DNA of 64,000 bases from Phytobacter massiliensis JC163. GTDB taxonomy: Bacteria; Pseudomonadota; Gammaproteobacteria; Enterobacterales; Enterobacteriaceae. The stretch spans positions 690,179 through 754,178 of the forward strand of contig NZ_HE578945.1 in NCBI RefSeq assembly GCF_000321045.1. The letters run 5' to 3'. Positions 47,142-58,298 of this stretch are shown here, one piece after another (within the stretch, counting starts at the first letter, position 1; every line of letters starts with the position of its first letter). The translations under genes and the position numbers were made by a program. The notes under the pieces were generated by a model that worked only from the letters and a program-made list of their open reading frames with translations, was not told the DNA's origin and searched no databases.

Positions 47142-47152
47142 GTCTATACTTA
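47142..47152 (+). promoter_or_regulatory. Putative sigma-S promoter of otsBA
   Basis: GTCTATACTTA contains an extended -10 of the sigma-S type (C followed by TATACT, with TG-like upstream). It is 68 bases upstream of the otsB GTG. otsBA is a classic sigma-S, osmotically induced operon in E. coli. Confidence 0.55.
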
Positions 47153-47198
47153 CATGGCTAATGATAATGAGAGGTTATTGAAAAAGACCTCTCTCTAA

Positions 47199-49422
<2,224 letters not shown>

Positions 49423-49428
49423 TGCTCT

Positions 49429-49452
49429 GCCTTCCCGCTGCGGCGGGAAGGC
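49429..49452. terminator. Hairpin between convergent otsA and uspC
   Basis: GCCTTCCCGC and GCGGGAAGGC pair perfectly around a TGCG loop, directly between the two stop codons. T runs are lacking, but position and symmetry suggest a bidirectional 3' end structure. Confidence 0.65.
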
Positions 49453-49453
49453 G

Positions 49454-49879
49454 CTATTTCCCCAGCGCGACCAGTAGCACATCTGTTTTACTCGACGCCA
49501 CAATCCCTTTCGCTGAACAGGCCGCCCGGGCAAAAAAGCTCTGGTTATGATTGCCACACACCACCAGATCGACGCCCTGCGTCTCACAAATATGCAGCAC
49601 ATGCTCGCTCAGTTCACCGGAAGTGATAATCGCCTGCTCCACCGGATAGGCCGCGCGCTGAATCAATTCGTCCATAAACTGTTTCGTCTCTTCACCGAGA
49701 ATTTCGCGCACGTTTTCCATCATCGGTGCCGCGAACTGGTTATACATCTCCGGATCGGAAGTAAGGGTGATCAGACTTAGCCGGGCCTCAAACGGACGTG
49801 CTATTGACACGGCGCGCGCCACAAGCTCGTGGCTTTCAGGGGTGGGTGAAACCGCGACCAACAGATGAGCGTAGCCCAT
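49454..49879 (-). CDS. uspC: Universal stress protein UspC
   Basis: 141-residue cytoplasmic UspA-family protein. N-terminal HLLVAVSPTPESHELVARAV and the C-terminal VDLVVCGNHNQSFFARAACS (nucleotide-like pocket) match E. coli UspC, which is linked to motility, UV resistance and osmotic stress (KdpDE scaffold). ATG at 49879 (MGYAHLLVAVSPTPESH), preceded by AAGGAGC; the ORF's upstream extension has no homology. Neighbour of otsBA and flhDC, conserved in enterics. Confidence 0.94.
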   Translation of the reverse strand: MGYAHLLVAVSPTPESHELVARAVSIARPFEARLSLITLTSDPEMYNQFAAPMMENVREILGEETKQFMDELIQRAAYPVEQAIITSGELSEHVLHICETQGVDLVVCGNHNQSFFARAACSAKGIVASSKTDVLLVALGK

Positions 49880-50067
49880 AACTGGCTCCTTATAAGCGGG
49901 AAGACATACCACCTTTACTCGCTTTGCGCCAATGTGGCAACGGGGAAGTATGGCAATAGTGTGAAGTAAATCATAAATATTCATTAATTATGCTAAACGA
50001 TCAAAGCGGCGATTTTTTATCAATTTTATGAATATGAACGACTTAAAGAGAGGTATAAGGAACCGTT

Positions 50068-50133
50068 ATGCTGGCAGAAAAATTATTCATAGACCTGATT
50101 AACAAAAATACAATGATTTCTCAAGGTTATTAG
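50068..50133 (+). CDS. Possible 21-residue small protein
   Basis: An ATG preceded by AAGGA at six-base spacing opens a 21-codon frame, ending in TAG. It encodes MLAEKLFIDLINKNTMISQG plus a final Tyr. I know no homologue. It could be a real small protein of the flhDC leader region, or chance in AT-rich DNA. The good ribosome-binding site is the only support. Confidence 0.25.
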   Translation: MLAEKLFIDLINKNTMISQGY

Positions 50134-50375
50134 TTAAAAAGCATTAAAAGATAATTTATTGTTTTTAAGGCAAATTTATTTTCGTCTCTTTATTAGAAAT
50201 GGATGACCTTTTCTGGATATTTCATATTGTTACAGAGCGGACCAGTTTGGCTTCACATATCATTTTTATGAATGGGTATTCGCCGAAAAAGAATAGAAAA
50301 AGCCGCTGGTAGCACAAAAAACGCTCAAAACAGAAGTTGTACTGATAGATTTCTTGTCAGAAATGGCTTAAATTA

Positions 50376-50391
50376 TGTGATGTGGATCACA
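50376..50391 (+). promoter_or_regulatory. CRP-cAMP site of flhDC
   Basis: TGTGATGTGGATCACA matches TGTGA-N6-TCACA at all ten core positions. It lies 265 bases upstream of flhD, in the region where CRP activates flhDC in E. coli. Confidence 0.88.
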
Positions 50392-50458
50392 AAATTTTCA
50401 AAAATTTTCGTTAGTCACATTGTATGTATGCGCACCAGCGAGTACAGTTGCGTCGAAT

Positions 50459-50472
50459 TAGGAAAAATCTTA
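50459..50472 (+). promoter_or_regulatory. RcsAB box in the flhDC leader
   Basis: TAGGAAAAATCTTA agrees with the RcsAB box described downstream of the E. coli flhDC start site, through which RcsA/RcsB represses motility. It lies 184 bases before the flhD ATG. Confidence 0.85.
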
Positions 50473-50655
50473 GTTCTTTGTAAGAAATGATTAAGAGTGC
50501 GGTCAGAATAGTACGCTTAAGCGACATTCTTTCACGCACGATCCTAAGCGCGTTATGCATTTTGCCATTTCTTTTTTATACCGGTTTTTTCCGGCGACAT
50601 CACGGGGTGCGGCTTGTCCGCATAAGATACAAGTTGGTTATTCGGGAAGGGAAAA

Positions 50656-51000
50656 ATGCATACTTCCGAGTTGCTGAAACACATTTATGACATCAACCTG
50701 TCATATTTACTCCTCGCTCAGCGTTTGATTAGCCAGGACAAAGCATCAGCTATGTTCCGCTTAGGCATAAATGAAGAAATGGCGACCACCCTGGGAGAGC
50801 TGACCCTTCCGCAGATGGTTAAACTGGCTGAAACGAATCAGGTGATCTGCCAGTTCCGCTTTGACAGCACGCAGACGATTACGCGTCTGACTCAGGAATC
50901 CCGCGTGGACGATCTGCAACAGATTCACACCGGCATTCTGCTTTCAACGCGTTTGCTGAATGAATCCACCGGCGATGCAACCCGTAAGAAAAGGGCTTAA
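50656..51000 (+). CDS. flhD: Flagellar master regulator subunit FlhD
   Basis: 114 residues. FlhD joins FlhC in the FlhD4C2 complex that switches on class II flagellar genes. Sequence [40 protein letters not shown] and [20 protein letters not shown] is almost the E. coli protein. ATG at 50656 after GGGAAGGG. flhC begins three bases after the stop. Control by CRP and RcsAB is predicted from upstream sites. Confidence 0.98.
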   Translation: MHTSELLKHIYDINLSYLLLAQRLISQDKASAMFRLGINEEMATTLGELTLPQMVKLAETNQVICQFRFDSTQTITRLTQESRVDDLQQIHTGILLSTRLLNESTGDATRKKRA

Positions 51001-51002
51001 TC

Positions 51003-51581
51003 ATGAGCGAGAAAAGTATCGTTCAGGAAGCCCGCGACATTCAGCTCGCTATGGAGTTGATTACGCTGGGCGCGCGTTTGCAGATGTTGGAAAGTGAGAC
51101 GCAGCTGAGCCGTGGCCGTCTCATTAAACTCTATAAAGAACTGCGCGGTAGCCCGCCGCCGAAAGGCATGCTGCCGTTCTCTACCGACTGGTTTATGACA
51201 TGGGAGCAAAATATTCATGCCTCCATGTTCTGCAACGCCTGGCAATTTTTGCTGAAAACCGGGCTGTGCAGCGGCGTTGATGCCGTAATCAAAGCGTATC
51301 GTCTCTACCTTGAACAGTGTCCTCAGCCTGAGGAAGGGCCGCTGCTGGCGCTGACTCGCGCCTGGACGCTGGTCCGTTTCGTGGAAAGCGGAATGCTGGA
51401 GTTATCGCGCTGTAACTGCTGCGGCGGTAATTTTATTACTCATGCGCACCAGCCCGCAGGCAGCTTCGCCTGCAGTTTATGCCAGCCGCCATCTCGCGCG
51501 GTAAAAAGACGTAAACTTTCCCGGGATGCTGCCGATATTATTCCACAACTGCTGGATGAACAGATCGATCAGGCTGTTTGA
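51003..51581 (+). CDS. flhC: Flagellar master regulator subunit FlhC
   Basis: 192 residues, family length. DNA-binding partner of FlhD. N-terminal [20 protein letters not shown] and the zinc-binding Cys cluster CNCCGGNF ... FACSLCQPP are present, so four Cys ligands are intact. Translated directly after flhD and followed by a strong terminator. Confidence 0.98.
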   Translation: MSEKSIVQEARDIQLAMELITLGARLQMLESETQLSRGRLIKLYKELRGSPPPKGMLPFSTDWFMTWEQNIHASMFCNAWQFLLKTGLCSGVDAVIKAYRLYLEQCPQPEEGPLLALTRAWTLVRFVESGMLELSRCNCCGGNFITHAHQPAGSFACSLCQPPSRAVKRRKLSRDAADIIPQLLDEQIDQAV

Positions 51582-51606
51582 CCGAAACGTACGTGGAACA
51601 AACTCC

Positions 51607-51639
51607 AGCAGCGGTGAAGTTATACCGCTGCTTTTTTTT
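51607..51639 (+). terminator. Intrinsic terminator after flhC
   Basis: AGCAGCGGT and ACCGCTGCT form a 9-bp stem, followed by a run of at least seven T. Separates flhDC from motA. Confidence 0.92.
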
Positions 51640-51702
51640 CCTCTCGTTTCACCGCCTGCCTCTGTTTCTCCTTGCCTTAGCCATTAGCGGAAGGATGATG
51701 TC

Positions 51703-52590
51703 GTGCTTATCGTATTAGGTTACATAGTTGTTGTAGGTGCAGTCCTGGGCGGATACATGATGACCGGCGGGCACCTTGGAGCACTGTATCAACCGTCCGA
51801 GCTTATTATCATCGGCGGTGCTGGCATTGGTGCGTTTATTGTTGGCAACAACGGCAAAGCTATCAAGGGCACGATGAAAGCGCTGCCTTTGCTGTTTCGC
51901 CGTTCCAAATACACGAAAAGCGTCTATATGGATCTGCTGGCGCTGCTCTATCGCCTGATGGCCAAATCACGTCAGCAGGGGATGTTCTCGCTGGAGCGGG
52001 ATATCGAAAACCCGAAAGAGAGCGAAATTTTCGCCAGCTATCCGCGCATTATCGCCGATGCGACGATGCTCGAATTTATTGTCGATTACCTGCGCCTCAT
52101 CATCAGCGGCAACATGAACACCTTCGAAATCGAAGCGCTGATGGATGAAGAGATCGAAACCCATGAAAGCGAGGCCGAAGTGCCAGCCAACGCGCTGGCG
52201 GCGGTGGGGGATTCCCTGCCCGCGTTCGGTATCGTTGCGGCGGTAATGGGCGTGGTTCATGCGCTGGCCTCGGCGGATCGCCCGGCGGCGGAACTCGGCG
52301 CGCTGATTGCCCACGCGATGGTGGGCACCTTCCTCGGCATCCTGCTGGCGTACGGCTTTATCTCTCCGCTGGCCAGCGTGCTGCGCCAGAAGAGCGCCGA
52401 AACCACCAAAATGATGCAGTGCGTGAAGATAACCCTGCTGTCGAACCTGAATGGCTATGCGCCGCCCATCGCCGTTGAGTTTGGCCGTAAAACGCTTTAC
52501 TCCACCGAACGTCCGTCGTTTATCGAACTTGATGAGCACGTGCGCGCGGTAAGAAACCCTAACCAACAGACGACGACTGAGGACGCATGA
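51703..52590 (+). CDS. motA: Flagellar stator protein MotA
   Basis: 295 residues, E. coli length. Inner-membrane proton-channel subunit of the flagellar stator. Four hydrophobic helices (residues about 2-21, 34-51, 168-190, 200-222) flank the cytoplasmic loop with conserved charged residues ([20 protein letters not shown]). GTG start at 51703 after GGAAGGATG. motB overlaps by four bases (ATGA). First gene of motAB-cheAW. Confidence 0.97.
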   Translation: MLIVLGYIVVVGAVLGGYMMTGGHLGALYQPSELIIIGGAGIGAFIVGNNGKAIKGTMKALPLLFRRSKYTKSVYMDLLALLYRLMAKSRQQGMFSLERDIENPKESEIFASYPRIIADATMLEFIVDYLRLIISGNMNTFEIEALMDEEIETHESEAEVPANALAAVGDSLPAFGIVAAVMGVVHALASADRPAAELGALIAHAMVGTFLGILLAYGFISPLASVLRQKSAETTKMMQCVKITLLSNLNGYAPPIAVEFGRKTLYSTERPSFIELDEHVRAVRNPNQQTTTEDA

Positions 52591-53546
52591 AAAACCAGTC
52601 CCATCCTATCGTCGTCGTAAGACGCAAAAAACATAAAGGACATGGCGGCGGAGCACACGGCTCGTGGAAGATTGCCTATGCCGACTTTATGACGGCGATG
52701 ATGGCTTTTTTTCTGGTGATGTGGCTTATCTCCATTTCCAGCCCTAAAGAATTGATTCAGATTGCCGAATACTTCCGTACGCCCCTGGCGACGGCGGTGA
52801 CTGGCGGGCAGCGTATTTCGAACAGCGACAGCCCGATTCCCGGTGGTGGCGATGATTACACCCAGCAGCAGGGTGAAGTTCAGAAGCACCCGAATATTGA
52901 TGACCTGAAACAGCGTATGGAACAGGCGCGGCTCAAGAAACTGCGCGGCGATCTGGATCAGCTGATCGAGGCGGATCCGAAACTGCGCGCCTTGCGCCCG
53001 CACTTAAAGATTGACCTCGTTCAGGAAGGGCTTCGCATTCAGATTATCGATAGCCAGAACCGGCCCATGTTTAAAACCGGCAGCGCGGAAGTGGAACCCT
53101 ATATGCGCGATATTCTGCGCGCTATCGCGCCGGTGTTGAATGGCATACCGAATAAAATCAGCCTGTCAGGCCACACCGATGACTACCCCTACGCCAATGG
53201 CGAGAAGGGATACAGCAACTGGGAGCTTTCGGCGGATCGCGCGAACGCCTCGCGTCGTGAGCTGGTGGTCGGGGGGCTTGACGATGGAAAAATGCTGCGG
53301 GTAGTGGGCATGGCGGCAACGATGCGCCTGTCCGAACGCGGGCCTGACGATGCCATCAACCGCCGCATCAGCCTGCTGGTACTGAATAAACAAGCAGAAG
53401 AAGCCATTCTGCATGAGAACGCTGAAAGCCAGAACGTGCCGATAAGCGTCATTACACAGCCGCAGGCACCAACAGAGGCGGCGCCGGTTGCCGCGCCTGT
53501 ACCTGCGGCAGCAGTTACTACATCGCCACAATCCGAGTCGAGGTGA
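52587..53546 (+). CDS. motB: Flagellar stator protein MotB
   Basis: 319 residues. One transmembrane helix (about residues 29-50) carries the proton-binding Asp33 ([17 protein letters not shown]), followed by the periplasmic OmpA-like peptidoglycan-binding domain ([32 protein letters not shown]). A proline/alanine-rich C terminus. All residues needed for ion conduction are in place. Next to cheA at six bases. Confidence 0.97.
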   Translation: MKNQSHPIVVVRRKKHKGHGGGAHGSWKIAYADFMTAMMAFFLVMWLISISSPKELIQIAEYFRTPLATAVTGGQRISNSDSPIPGGGDDYTQQQGEVQKHPNIDDLKQRMEQARLKKLRGDLDQLIEADPKLRALRPHLKIDLVQEGLRIQIIDSQNRPMFKTGSAEVEPYMRDILRAIAPVLNGIPNKISLSGHTDDYPYANGEKGYSNWELSADRANASRRELVVGGLDDGKMLRVVGMAATMRLSERGPDDAINRRISLLVLNKQAEEAILHENAESQNVPISVITQPQAPTEAAPVAAPVPAAAVTTSPQSESR

Positions 53547-53550
53547 TAGC

Positions 53551-55587
53551 GTGAGCATGGATATTAGCGATTTTTATCAAACGTTTTTTGATGAAGCTGA
53601 CGAGTTGTTGGCCGATATGGAGCAGCATCTGCTGGACCTGGCGCCCGAAGCGCCGGATTCCGAACAGCTCAACGCCATCTTTCGTGCGGCGCACTCTATA
53701 AAAGGCGGCGCAGGCACGTTCGGCTTTACCATTTTGCAGGAAACCACGCACCTGATGGAAAACCTGCTGGATGAGGCCCGCCGTGGCGAGATGCAGCTCA
53801 ATACCGACATTATCAACCTGTTTTTGGAAACCAAAGATATTATGCAGGAACAGCTCGACGCCTATAAAAGCTCACAAGAGCCGGATGCTGCCAGCTTTGA
53901 ATATATCTGCAACGCGCTGCGTCAGCTTGCGCTGGAGGCGAAAGGGGAGTCTGCTTCCGTCGCCGTTAGCGGCGCCAGATTATCCGTTGTGGAAAACGTC
54001 GTGCCGGAGGCTGCGCAACCTGCCGCGCCGGCACAGGGCGACGGCAAACTGCGTATTGTGCTGTCGCGTCTGAAAGAGAATGAAGTCGGTCTGCTCGAAG
54101 AGGAGCTGGGTAACCTTGGCACGCTGAGCGATGTCGTTAAAGGAACAAACAGTCTGAGCGCCACGCTCGACGGCGGCGTCAGCGAAGATGACATCGTGGC
54201 GGTGCTCTGCTTTGTGATCGAACCGGATCAGATTGCCTTCGAAACCGCGGCTGCCCCTGCGGAAACGGCGGCAGTGGAGACCGTGGAACAGCCCGTTGCC
54301 GCGCCAGAGGTTGTCGCACCTGCGCCCGCCCCCGTTGCCGCGCTGAAAGCGGTGCCGAAAGAGGCGCCTGCCGCCCGGGAAAAACCGGCGCGCGCCAGCG
54401 AATCCACCAGCATTCGCGTTGCGGTGGAGAAAGTCGATCAGCTGATTAACCTGGTTGGCGAACTGGTGATTACCCAGTCGATGCTGGCCCAGCGCTCCAA
54501 TGAACTCGACCCGGTGACCCACGGCGATCTGATTACCAGTATGAGCCAGCTGCAGCGCAACGCCCGCGATCTGCAGGAGTCGGTGATGTCCATCCGTATG
54601 ATGCCGATGGAGTATGTCTTTAGCCGCTTCCCGCGGCTGGTGCGCGACCTCGCAAGCAAGCTCGATAAACAGGTAGAGCTCACGTTACAGGGCAGTTCCA
54701 CCGAGCTGGACAAAAGCCTCATCGAACGCATTATCGACCCGTTAACGCACCTGGTGCGTAACAGCCTCGACCACGGGATCGAAACGCCGGAAAAACGCGT
54801 GGCGGCGGGCAAATCTCCGGTGGGTAACCTGATCCTTTCCGCAGAACACCAGGGCGGCAATATCTGTATCGAAGTCACCGATGACGGCGCAGGCCTGAAC
54901 CGCGAACGCATTCTGGCGAAGGCGCTGTCGCAGGGCATGGCGGTGCATGAGAACATGAGCGATGAAGAGGTCGGCATGCTGATTTTCGCGCCGGGCTTCT
55001 CGACTGCCGAACAGGTGACGGATGTCTCCGGTCGCGGCGTCGGCATGGACGTGGTGAAACGTAATATCCAGGAGATGGGCGGCCATGTTGAGATCGCCTC
55101 GCGCCAGGGGGCGGGCACCACTATCCGTATCCTGCTGCCACTGACGCTGGCAATCCTCGACGGCATGTCGGTCAAGGTCAACGATGAGGTGTTTATCCTG
55201 CCGCTGAACGCGGTCATGGAATCGCTGCAGCCGCGTGAAGAAGATCTGCACCCGCTGGCGGGCGGCGAGCGCGTCCTGGAAGTGCGCGGCGAGTACCTGC
55301 CGCTGGTAGAGCTGTGGAAAGTATTCGATGTGGCAGGGGCGAAAACCGAAGCCACGCAGGGCATCGTAGTGATTCTGCAAAGCGCGGGCCGTCGCTACGC
55401 GCTGCTGGTGGATCAGTTAATTGGTCAGCACCAGGTAGTGGTGAAAAACCTGGAGAGCAACTATCGCAAAGTGCCGGGCATTTCCGCGGCGACCATCCTT
55501 GGTGATGGCAGCGTCGCGCTGATTGTTGATGTTTCGGCGCTGCAGGGATTAAACCGTGAACAACGTATGGCGCACACAGCGGCCTGA
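53551..55587 (+). CDS. cheA: Chemotaxis histidine kinase CheA
   Basis: 678 residues, a little longer than E. coli (654). Hpt domain with the phosphorylation site His48 ([16 protein letters not shown]), CheY/CheB-binding P2, an Ala/Pro-rich linker (residues about 230-285) that accounts for the additional length, then dimerisation, HATPase ([49 protein letters not shown]) and CheW-like regulatory domain. GTG start at 53551 ([20 protein letters not shown]), matching E. coli; the frame extends upstream into motB. Confidence 0.97.
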   Translation: MSMDISDFYQTFFDEADELLADMEQHLLDLAPEAPDSEQLNAIFRAAHSIKGGAGTFGFTILQETTHLMENLLDEARRGEMQLNTDIINLFLETKDIMQEQLDAYKSSQEPDAASFEYICNALRQLALEAKGESASVAVSGARLSVVENVVPEAAQPAAPAQGDGKLRIVLSRLKENEVGLLEEELGNLGTLSDVVKGTNSLSATLDGGVSEDDIVAVLCFVIEPDQIAFETAAAPAETAAVETVEQPVAAPEVVAPAPAPVAALKAVPKEAPAAREKPARASESTSIRVAVEKVDQLINLVGELVITQSMLAQRSNELDPVTHGDLITSMSQLQRNARDLQESVMSIRMMPMEYVFSRFPRLVRDLASKLDKQVELTLQGSSTELDKSLIERIIDPLTHLVRNSLDHGIETPEKRVAAGKSPVGNLILSAEHQGGNICIEVTDDGAGLNRERILAKALSQGMAVHENMSDEEVGMLIFAPGFSTAEQVTDVSGRGVGMDVVKRNIQEMGGHVEIASRQGAGTTIRILLPLTLAILDGMSVKVNDEVFILPLNAVMESLQPREEDLHPLAGGERVLEVRGEYLPLVELWKVFDVAGAKTEATQGIVVILQSAGRRYALLVDQLIGQHQVVVKNLESNYRKVPGISAATILGDGSVALIVDVSALQGLNREQRMAHTAA

Positions 55588-55607
55588 TTGAATTAGAAGG
55601 TAAAAAC

Positions 55608-56111
55608 ATGACCGGTATGAGTAATGTAGCAAAACTGGCTGGCGAGCCATCGGGGCAGGAATTCCTGGTCTTCACCCTGGGCGATGAGGAGTACGGCATC
55701 GATATTCTCAAGGTGCAGGAGATCCGTGGCTATGACCAGGTCACCCGTATCGCCAACACGCCGGACTTTATTAAAGGCGTGACCAACCTGCGCGGCGTCA
55801 TCGTGCCGATCGTCGATCTGCGCGTGAAGTTCAGCCAGACCGAAGTCGAGTACAACGACAACACGGTGGTTATCGTGCTCAATCTGGGTCAGCGCGTGGT
55901 AGGTATCGTGGTGGACGGCGTTTCCGACGTGCTCTCGCTGGCGGCGGATCAGATTCGTCCGGCACCGGAGTTTGCGGTGACCCTGTCGACGGAATACCTG
56001 ACCGGCCTTGGCGCGCTCGGCGAGCGGATGCTAATTCTGGTTAACATTGAAAAGCTGCTTAACAGCGAAGAGATGGCGCTGCTGGATATCGCTGCTACTC
56101 ACGTCGCGTAA
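55608..56111 (+). CDS. cheW: Chemotaxis coupling protein CheW
   Basis: 167 residues, E. coli length. SH3-like coupling protein linking receptors to CheA. Motifs [39 protein letters not shown] and [18 protein letters not shown]. Follows cheA after 20 bases with AGAAGG. Its usual neighbour tar is displaced by 6.4 kb of pilus genes in this genome. Confidence 0.97.
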   Translation: MTGMSNVAKLAGEPSGQEFLVFTLGDEEYGIDILKVQEIRGYDQVTRIANTPDFIKGVTNLRGVIVPIVDLRVKFSQTEVEYNDNTVVIVLNLGQRVVGIVVDGVSDVLSLAADQIRPAPEFAVTLSTEYLTGLGALGERMLILVNIEKLLNSEEMALLDIAATHVA

Positions 56112-56119
56112 TGCTTAAT

Positions 56120-56147
56120 CCCGGATGCGGCTGCGCCTTATCCGGGC
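56120..56147 (+). repeat. REP-like palindromic element after cheW
   Basis: CCCGGATGCGGCTGCG followed by CCTTATCCGGGC resembles the enteric REP (repetitive extragenic palindrome) core, with arms CCCGGAT/ATCCGGG. Nine bases after the cheW stop, it could protect or mark the 3' end of the motAB-cheAW transcript. Confidence 0.7.
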
Positions 56148-56163
56148 AACGCTGCGCCTGCCA

Positions 56164-56206
56164 GCCCGGTCGCGTTTCGCTTAACCGGGCCTGCCTCTTT
56201 TTCCTC
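56164..56206 (+). terminator. Terminator of motAB-cheAW
   Basis: GCCCGGT (56164-56170) and ACCGGGC (56184-56190) form a 7-bp stem, followed by CTGCCTCTTTTTCC. Together with the REP element it marks the end of the motility/chemotaxis operon and the left border of the pilus region. Confidence 0.65.
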
Positions 56207-56329
56207 GAAATGTGTTTATTTAAGCATTGCTGAAATAGATGTTCTTTCTGCTTAACTTCAAGTAACATCTTTCCTGTCCGTAAGCGTCGAATTGACTTTT
56301 TTGCACCGCACACTTTGCTGGAAAGCGCC

Positions 56330-56710
56330 ATGAAATATAAGCACTCACTTCCCGTTCTTTTGAGCGTGGCGTTGTTGACTCCTGCCTGCGCAATAGCCGC
56401 CAACGGCACCATCGGCGCGACGCTGACGCTGACCAACGGCTGCGCAATTAATAGCTCCGCGGTGCGTAATGATATGGCCTTTAACGTGCAGTGTACGTCC
56501 CGTAGTTACGCTATTCAGGCTGACAGCGCCGGGAACGCGCCGTTCAGCTTATACAGCGACAACGGTCAGGCTATTGCCGCCAGCGACAGTCTGCCACGGG
56601 TTTCGACACGTGAAGGGACCGACAGCTACAGGCTGTATGCGCGTTCCCACCAGCCCGAACGCCTGTCTGAGAATACATTCCATACGGTAAATATTACGGT
56701 TGTTTACTAA
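56330..56710 (+). CDS. Short spore coat U-like (Csu pilin-like) protein
   Basis: 126-residue secreted protein related to the Csu-type pilin of the next gene. Signal peptide MKYKHSLPVLLSVALLTPA to about residue 23. ANGTIGATLTLTNGCAIN aligns with the N terminus of the 57140 protein, and SLPRVSTREGTDSYRLYAR with its C-terminal half. The central part, including the INFGTLDFG block and about 55 other residues, is absent. It may be a degenerate or miniaturised pilin, or an assembly factor. ATG at 56330 follows GGAAAG; TTG at 56315 is unlikely. It is separated by 429 bases from the main pilus operon. Confidence 0.7.
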   Translation: MKYKHSLPVLLSVALLTPACAIAANGTIGATLTLTNGCAINSSAVRNDMAFNVQCTSRSYAIQADSAGNAPFSLYSDNGQAIAASDSLPRVSTREGTDSYRLYARSHQPERLSENTFHTVNITVVY

Positions 56711-57139
56711 ATTGAATTAATTTCCAGGCCAGTATTTCTGGCCGGAATAACCCTGAAATAAGCGCATTTTTAATAATTCTCAAGCCTCTTGGAAGCTAAC
56801 TATTAATTTAGCGGGGCTTAATTTTAAATATTAAATGTGGCTAAAGTTCCGTTTAAGAGATATTAAAAAATAATTCTAGCTGTAAAATAAAATTGCGATC
56901 AAGGTCACAATTTAGCGGATATATTATTTGCATTGTGCTGGGCTTTTCGACGTTATTTAAACTAACGCATTGATGTCTATCAAATATATTCTTTATGCCT
57001 CCATTTTTCTCGCTTCGTTATTCAGTGGTTGAACGTCTCGCTATCGGCTAAGTTTTTTTATTACCATCAGAGAATGCGCGCTCTGGGATTACTCTTTTTC
57101 TTCACAATAAATAACACGCGTCTTTTCCGGAGGTGCAGT
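56711..57139 (+). other. AT-rich regulatory region of the pilus operon
   Basis: 429 bases without a convincing gene, far AT-richer than the flanking chemotaxis genes in its first half. It contains a CRP-like site (56894-56909) and must carry the pilus promoter. Several A/T runs suggest a nucleoid-protein-bound (H-NS type) region, which is an inference. Confidence 0.55.
56894..56909 (+). promoter_or_regulatory. CRP-like site upstream of the Csu-type operon
   Basis: TGCGATCAAGGTCACA matches TGTGA-N6-TCACA at 9 of 10 positions. It is about 230 bases before the pilin start, in the AT-rich leader. Confidence 0.5.
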
Positions 57140-57712
57140 ATGAAAAAAACAGGCCTGGTTTTATTAAGTGGGCTGATGGCGTTATCCGTAAATAATGCCG
57201 GGGCAGTCACCAGTACAGGAACAATTGGCGCGACGCTAACGTTATCGAACGGCTGCCTGATTAATGGCTCACCCGCCCAGAGCGGCATCAACTTCGGTAC
57301 GCTGGACTTTGGCGAAAGCCCGGCGACCTTCAACGAACTGACTACCCAGCTTTCCGGTACCGGGGCAGGGGGCAGTACCTTTACCATCCAGTGCACCACC
57401 GCCAGCTATACCGTGCAGATCACCGGCAACACCAATACCGCAACGCCAGGTTCAACCGTGGGGACGCCGGGAGCCGCGGTGCGCTATCTGCGTTCCGCCA
57501 CGCCGACCAATACGCAAGGCGTAGCCTATAGCGTTTACAGCGACAGCGGATTCAGCAATGAAGTGATTAACGGCGCCGCTATTCCTCGCGCCTCCACCGC
57601 CAACGGCGTGGACTCTTATACGCTCTACGGGCGTATTCGCGGCGGGGGCAACAGCGTCACGGTCTTGCCGGGGACCTACACCGACACACTCAATGTGAGC
57701 GTCACCTACTGA
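57140..57712 (+). CDS. Major Csu-type pilin (spore coat U domain)
   Basis: 190-residue secreted protein with a spore coat protein U (SCPU) domain, the fold of subunits in Csu/archaic chaperone-usher pili. Signal peptide ends near residue 22 (VNNAGA). Landmarks: TGTIGATLTLSNGCLINGSP, INFGTLDFGES, a conserved Cys pair, YSVYSDSGFSN, and the C-terminal GTYTDTLNVSVTY beta strand. ATG at 57140 follows GGAGGTG; the ORF extends upstream without homology. First of five closely packed pilus genes, so it is the best candidate for the rod subunit. Confidence 0.88.
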   Translation: MKKTGLVLLSGLMALSVNNAGAVTSTGTIGATLTLSNGCLINGSPAQSGINFGTLDFGESPATFNELTTQLSGTGAGGSTFTIQCTTASYTVQITGNTNTATPGSTVGTPGAAVRYLRSATPTNTQGVAYSVYSDSGFSNEVINGAAIPRASTANGVDSYTLYGRIRGGGNSVTVLPGTYTDTLNVSVTY

Positions 57713-57722
57713 CGCACCCCTG

Positions 57723-58283
57723 ATGCAGCCAGAAAAAAAACGGCTCTCCCCCACGGGAGACCGCAGCCTGCTGCACGCCATTTTTGGCCTGCTGGCCTGC
57801 GCGGTCAGCCTGCCGCAGCAGGCCATTGCCGTGACGGTGACCTCCACGAGCTTCACCGTCGGGGCGACGGTTACGCCTGGCTGCTCGGTGGTGAGCGGCA
57901 GCGGCGGGCAGCTTGGCACGCTCAATTTTGGTACGCATACCGGGGCTGAAAGCGGACGCGTCACCACCAGCTTCGTGCCGAACGCCTCGCTGTCTCTCGC
58001 CTGCACGCCAGGCGTCTCGCTGAGTATGAGCATTAACGGCGGGCTGAACTACACCTCGGTGCGCAATATGCAGCGTAATGGCGGTACCGAGCGCGTACCG
58101 TACCGCCTCTATAGCAGCAGCTCGCTGGCGGCGAACAGCGAAATCGGCGTCAACCAGACCGTCTCCGTGGCCTATACCGACAGCAATAATATCGCCCTGA
58201 GCCTGTTTGGCGCAGCGCAACTCACCGCCCTGAGCACGGCGGGAACGTACACCGATCAATTGACCGTGACGTTGTCATGGTAA
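57723..58283 (+). CDS. Csu-type minor pilin (spore coat U domain)
   Basis: 186-residue SCPU-domain protein. Signal peptide LLHAIFGLLACAVSLPQQAI at the N terminus, preceded by a charged stretch. TPGCSVVSGSGGQLGTLNFG and the C-terminal GTYTDQLTVTLSW are typical pilin strands. Ten bases after the first pilin and 15 before the chaperone gene. By analogy with Acinetobacter csu, probably a minor or adaptor subunit. Confidence 0.82.
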   Translation: MQPEKKRLSPTGDRSLLHAIFGLLACAVSLPQQAIAVTVTSTSFTVGATVTPGCSVVSGSGGQLGTLNFGTHTGAESGRVTTSFVPNASLSLACTPGVSLSMSINGGLNYTSVRNMQRNGGTERVPYRLYSSSSLAANSEIGVNQTVSVAYTDSNNIALSLFGAAQLTALSTAGTYTDQLTVTLSW

Positions 58284-58298
58284 AAAGGGAGAAAGGAC

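Larger units (their letters stand above)
49880..50655. other. flhDC upstream regulatory region
   Basis: 776 bases, AT-rich, with no long gene. It holds the uspC promoter (left), a possible 21-codon ORF (50068-50133), a consensus CRP site (50376-50391) and an RcsAB box (50459-50472), followed by the flhDC leader. The large size fits the long regulated promoter region of enteric flhDC. No insertion sequence is seen. Confidence 0.75.

Noticed and set aside
50272-50490. 72-codon frame just before the flhDC RcsAB box
   Set aside because: It has no ribosome-binding site and no homology, and it runs through the CRP site and RcsAB box, so it is most likely chance.
51640-51702. Sigma-28 promoter for motA
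   Set aside because: I searched for TAAAGTTT-N11-GCCGATAA between the flhC terminator and motA. Only a weak -10-like GCCATTAG with a poor -35 was found, so no promoter is claimed.
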